A DNA stretch of 64,000 nt from positions 1 through 64,000 of the forward strand of contig JAOAHN010000037.1 in the NCBI GenBank assembly GCA_026415215.1. The letters run 5' to 3'. Shown here in pieces: positions 59,933-64,000 of this stretch (positions within the stretch are counted from its first letter, which is position 1; the number at the start of each line of letters is the position of its first letter). Origin of the DNA: Candidatus Hydrogenedentota bacterium (GTDB taxonomy: Bacteria > Hydrogenedentota > Hydrogenedentia > Hydrogenedentales > Hydrogenedentaceae). The notes beneath the pieces were generated by a model. It did no database searches. It had not been told where the DNA came from and saw only the letters and a list, made by a program, of their open reading frames with translations. Both the position numbers and the translations under genes were made by a program.

Positions 59933-62189
59933 ATTGTTTTCTTATTATGTTTAGTGCTCCACCCGCTTTATACCACTCGATTTGAGTTTGGTTGTATGAG
60001 TGTTTTACCTGTATATCCTCAATAGTTCCATCTGAATGGTGTAGTCTTACCATCAATGGTAAACCTGGTGTGAAATTATCTATGCCTATTATGTCTACTA
60101 TGTCGTCTTCTCTAATTTGTTCATAGTCGTTCGGGTTATTGAAAGTGAGAGCTAAAATTCCTTGTTTCTTAAGATTAGCCTCGTGAATACGAGCAAAACT
60201 TTTGACTAATATTGCTTTAACTCCTAAATACCTCGGTTCCATTGCTGCGTGTTCTCGTGACGAACCCTCTCCGTAATTTTCATCCCCTATGACAATAGTA
60301 CCTATTCCTCTTTCTTTATAGAACTTTTGCACTTTAGATATTTCACCGTATTCTCCAGTTATTAGGTTTCTAACTTTATTCACCTCATTAGTAAACGCGT
60401 TCAGCGCTCCCATAAAGCAATTATCAGAGATTTTTTCTAAGTGTCCCCTGTACTTAAGCCACGGACCAGCAGGCGAGATATGATCGGTTGTGCATTTACC
60501 TTTAATTTTCAAAAGTACTCTTAATCCGTATAGATTTCCTTCATTTGGGGGAAATGGCTCTAACAACTGGAGTCGTTCAGAGTCAGGTTTTACAATTATT
60601 TCAATATTATTTGTGGCTTCTAAAGGAGCCACATACCCTAACTCACTACACACAAAACCATTCGTAGGAAACTCTTCGCCAGACGGAGGAGATAATTTTA
60701 CTTCTTTTCCATCCTCACTTGTGAGTGTATCTGTTAATGGATTGAATGTTAGCTTACCGCTTATGACAAACGCGGTAACTATCTCCGGCGATGCTATAAA
60801 AGCATGGGTCTTGGGATTTCCATCGTTTCTTTTTGCGAAATTTCGGTTGAATGAAGTTACTATGGTATTTGGTTCGTCTTGAGGTCCGTATCTATGTCGT
60901 GCCCATTGACCTATACATGGACCACAGGCATTTGCCATTATTTTACCACCTATACTTTCAAATATTTGCAAGATACCGTCTCTTTCAAGTGTTTCTCGAA
61001 TTTGTTCCGAACCCGGAGTAATTATAAATTCTGACTTTACTTTCAATTTTTTCTCTAAGGCTTGTTTTGCGATTGATGCTGAACGGGTTAAATCTTCGTA
61101 AGAAGAGTTTGTACAGGAACCTATAAGCCCGACCTCTACAATTTCAGGCCAGGAATTTTCTCTAACTTTGTATTTTAGTTGAGAAATAGGTGTAGCGAGA
61201 TCGGGAGTGAAGGGACCGTTGACATAAGGTTCTAAATCTGAAAGATTGATTTCAATAACTTTGTCAAAAAATGTTTCAGGGGAAGCTACGACTTCAGGGT
61301 CCGGAGCAAGAGCATCCTTTATTTTTTCACAAAGTTCTCCTATCTTTTCTCTTCCGGTCATCATTAGGTACTTGTGCATTCTTTCATCGTATGGAAAAAT
61401 GGATGAGGTTGCTCCCAATTCTGCACCCATATTACATATAGTTGCTTTACCCGTGCAGGAAATAGAAGTTGTCCCTTCTCCAAAATATTCAATAATATAT
61501 CCCGTGCCTCCTTTTACTGTTAGTAATCCAAGGAGTTTAAGAATTACATCTTTGGGGGAGGCCCAATCAGAAAGTGAACCGATTAGCTTTACCCCAATAA
61601 TCTTTGGAAATTTCAGTTCCCACGGAAGGCCTACCATGACATCCACAGCGTCAGCTCCTCCCACGCCTATTCCTAACATCCCTAATCCTCCAGAATTGGG
61701 AGTATGAGAGTCTGTGCCTATTAGCATCCCCCCCGGGAATGCGTAGTTTTCGAGTATCACTTGGTGAATAATTCCCGATCCTGGTTTCCAGAATCCTATC
61801 CCAAATTTCTGGGAAGCACTTAGCAGGAAGTCATAGACCTCTTTGTTAGCAGAAAGTGCTTTTTCTAAGTCCTCTTGAGCACTTTTTTCTACTAATATTA
61901 GATGGTCACAGTGAACTGTACTCGGTACTGCTACTTGGGGACGGCCAGCTTGGATGAATTGAAGTAGAGCCATTTGGGCTGTTGCATCTTGCATAGCTAC
62001 ACGGTCGGGACGAAATTCGACATATTCTTCTCCGCGTTTTATGTCTCGGACATTTTCATTCTCTGCTAAATGTGAGTAAAGAATTTTCTCTGAAAATGTC
62101 AATGGCCTTTTCAATTTCTCTTTAACTTTTTCTATCTTTACAATAAAATTGCTTAATGCTTTCTGAACATGTTTAAAATCAAACAACAT
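59913..62189 (-). CDS. acn: aconitate hydratase
   Basis: [76 protein letters not shown]. Confidence 0.96.
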   Translation of the reverse strand: MLFDFKHVQKALSNFIVKIEKVKEKLKRPLTFSEKILYSHLAENENVRDIKRGEEYVEFRPDRVAMQDATAQMALLQFIQAGRPQVAVPSTVHCDHLILVEKSAQEDLEKALSANKEVYDFLLSASQKFGIGFWKPGSGIIHQVILENYAFPGGMLIGTDSHTPNSGGLGMLGIGVGGADAVDVMVGLPWELKFPKIIGVKLIGSLSDWASPKDVILKLLGLLTVKGGTGYIIEYFGEGTTSISCTGKATICNMGAELGATSSIFPYDERMHKYLMMTGREKIGELCEKIKDALAPDPEVVASPETFFDKVIEINLSDLEPYVNGPFTPDLATPISQLKYKVRENSWPEIVEVGLIGSCTNSSYEDLTRSASIAKQALEKKLKVKSEFIITPGSEQIRETLERDGILQIFESIGGKIMANACGPCIGQWARHRYGPQDEPNTIVTSFNRNFAKRNDGNPKTHAFIASPEIVTAFVISGKLTFNPLTDTLTSEDGKEVKLSPPSGEEFPTNGFVCSELGYVAPLEATNNIEIIVKPDSERLQLLEPFPPNEGNLYGLRVLLKIKGKCTTDHISPAGPWLKYRGHLEKISDNCFMGALNAFTNEVNKVRNLITGEYGEISKVQKFYKERGIGTIVIGDENYGEGSSREHAAMEPRYLGVKAILVKSFARIHEANLKKQGILALTFNNPNDYEQIREDDIVDIIGIDNFTPGLPLMVRLHHSDGTIEDIQVKHSYNQTQIEWYKAGGALNIIRKQFNSVVS

Positions 62190-62259
62190 ATTAATCTCCT
62201 GTAATTCAAAGTATATTGGAAGTTAGGAGATGAGATGGATGAAATTATATCTTAAATAC

Positions 62260-64000
62260 TTAATGGTTTGCGATTATATATAGCACTTCTTCAGCTAACA
62301 GATTTGGTAAGAAATTGATTTTACCGCGGTTAGTTAGAGGTATTTCTTTGATGATTTTAATACCTAATGAGCCACATAGATTTTTGAAATCTTTTAGGGT
62401 AAGGAAGTGTCTATTAGGGGTATCATACCAAGAGTAGGGCAAATTCGGGGTTACTGGGGATATACCCTTTAAAAGGAGTTGACTCCTTACTTTCCAATGT
62501 CCAAAATTAGGAAAGCTTACAATACATTTTTCTCCTATTCTTGTCATTTCCCTTAAAACAAAGTCAGGTTTTTTTACTACTTGGAGTGTCATACTTAGTA
62601 TTACATAATCGAAGCTTTTATCAGGCAGTTCTGAAAGCCCTTCATCAATATCGGCCTGGATAACCGGAAGTCCGCAGGTTACCGCACTGATTATATTATC
62701 TTCATTAATTTCTATTCCTAATCCCTGAACGCTTTTTTCTCTATCCAATCTACACAGTAGCGTGCCTGTACCACATCCCAAATCTAACACTCTCGAATTG
62801 GGTTCTATTAAGTTAACGATAAGGTCAAAATCTATTCTTTTACTTGAGAATATACTGTTAGGAAGAACAATTTTTGGTCCTGTTCTTAATTCTCTCTCTG
62901 AGGCATAGCAATTGGGGCAGGGTCTACCTGGAGTATATGCGTGTTTAAGAAAACCACTGACTAATTCTGACATTTTCTCATAGTCTATTAAGAAAGAATC
63001 ATGTCCGTAAGGTGATTTTATGTTACAGTAACTCACATTTTTTGATTGTCTTGCAAAAGCAAAAGCTAACTTTCTCGATTCTTTTGGAGGATATAACCAG
63101 TCTGAAGAAAATGAGATTATTAATATTTTGGCACTTACATTTCTTAACGCATCGTCGAGGTCTTTGTATCCTCTTGAGATGTCGAAGTAGTCTATGGCTT
63201 TCGTTATATACAGGTAGGAGTTAGCATCAAATCTATTAACAAATTTTTCACCCTGATATTCAAGATAATTCTCTACAGAGAACTCCTTGTCAACCGAATA
63301 CTTGAAATTCTTTTGATTTTGGAGTTTTCTGCCAAACTTTTGTTTCATTGAGTCTTCCGATAGGTATGTTATGTGAGAAAGCATTCTCGCGACTGCGAGT
63401 CCTTTTGCAGGTGGTGTCTCTTTGTAATAGTTACCTGAGAGGAAGTTAGGGTCAGAGAATATCGCATGTCTTCCTACCGCATGAAAAGCAATTTGCTGTG
63501 CATCACTTTTCGGAGGTGCTGATATTATTACTACAGATTTAGTAAATTGGGGGAAATGTACTGCCCATTCTAAGGCCTGCATTCCGCCCATTGAACCCCC
63601 AATAACACAGAGCCATTGGGAGATTCCCAGGTGTTTCATCAGTTCTAATTGTGCTTTTACCATATCTCGGATTGTAACAAATGGAAAGTCGAGTCCATAT
63701 GGGTTCCCGGTGTCAGGATTTATGGAACCTGGTCCTGTAGAACCTGAACATCCTCCCAATACATTTGAGCAGACTACAAAATACTTAGTGGTATCCAAAG
63801 CTTTTCCTGGACCAATCATAGGGTCCCACCACCCGGGTTTGGGATCCGACTGACTATGAAATCCAGCAGCGTGGGCGCTTCCGGATAATGCATGACATAC
63901 AAGTATAGCATTGTCTTTTTGAGTGGTAAGTTCACCGTAACATTCGTATGCTATTGTTACTGGGCTTAGCTCTTCACCACTTTCGAGAACGAACTTTAAT
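62260..64000 (-). CDS. fusion: homoserine O-acetyltransferase (MetX) + MetW-like methyltransferase; 5' end beyond window
   Basis: ORF track starts at M 63819 but the frame continues to the window edge: LKFVLESGEELSPVTIAYECYGELTTQKDNAILVCHALSGSAHAAGFHSQSDPKPGWWDPMIGPGKALDT; GGSMGGMQALEWA; then SRVLDLGCGTGTLLCRL...PDKSFDYVILSMTLQVVKKPDFVLREMTRIGEKCIVSFPNFGHW (MetW). Confidence 0.92.
   Translation of the reverse strand, partial: LKFVLESGEELSPVTIAYECYGELTTQKDNAILVCHALSGSAHAAGFHSQSDPKPGWWDPMIGPGKALDTTKYFVVCSNVLGGCSGSTGPGSINPDTGNPYGLDFPFVTIRDMVKAQLELMKHLGISQWLCVIGGSMGGMQALEWAVHFPQFTKSVVIISAPPKSDAQQIAFHAVGRHAIFSDPNFLSGNYYKETPPAKGLAVARMLSHITYLSEDSMKQKFGRKLQNQKNFKYSVDKEFSVENYLEYQGEKFVNRFDANSYLYITKAIDYFDISRGYKDLDDALRNVSAKILIISFSSDWLYPPKESRKLAFAFARQSKNVSYCNIKSPYGHDSFLIDYEKMSELVSGFLKHAYTPGRPCPNCYASERELRTGPKIVLPNSIFSSKRIDFDLIVNLIEPNSRVLDLGCGTGTLLCRLDREKSVQGLGIEINEDNIISAVTCGLPVIQADIDEGLSELPDKSFDYVILSMTLQVVKKPDFVLREMTRIGEKCIVSFPNFGHWKVRSQLLLKGISPVTPNLPYSWYDTPNRHFLTLKDFKNLCGSLGIKIIKEIPLTNRGKINFLPNLLAEEVLYIIANH

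Noticed and set aside
1-64000. CRISPR arrays, tRNA and rRNA genes, prophage or intact IS elements
   Set aside because: No direct-repeat/spacer pattern, tRNA-like conserved arms, rRNA sequence, or intact transposase was recognised by eye; a tRNAscan/ISfinder run would be needed to exclude them fully.

Overview
AT-rich bacterial chromosomal window, mostly protein coding, from an organism I cannot place. No rRNA, tRNA, CRISPR array or intact mobile element was recognised. From left to right: an RND efflux pair; a 1593-aa multidomain lipoprotein (7 PKD domains, then a PhoPQ-activated/PqaA-like alpha/beta-hydrolase, then a C45-like acyltransferase domain); a glycerol-1-phosphate dehydrogenase homologue; a dispersed carbohydrate block (GH78, galactokinase, MalK-type ATPase, GH36, GH116); minor pilin-like genes, one with a CxxCH haem motif; a run of uncharacterised envelope proteins and a GHKL ATPase; an ORF-free stretch that reads as a decayed gene; Pit/DUF47; Nth, PolX, Lon, CtpA; an rph-rdgB-tsaC-rpiB-hslU-pgeF cluster; a rimP-nusA-infB-DUF503-(rbfA::nrnA)-truB-ribF translation operon; a MacAB/TolC-like exporter whose adaptor is split by a -1 frame change at an A7 heptamer; a GNAT protein; a histidine kinase; aconitase; and a MetX::MetW fusion. 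Best leads: the RbfA-NrnA fusion, the A_AAA_AAA frameshift in the adaptor, the PKD/PqaA/C45 fusion, the decayed gene at about 21.1-21.8 kb, a PolX with substituted catalytic aspartates but an intact PHP domain, and the CxxCH motif in a pilus-type protein. I found no clearly new multi-gene system. All family calls are from sequence motifs read by eye, with no database search.
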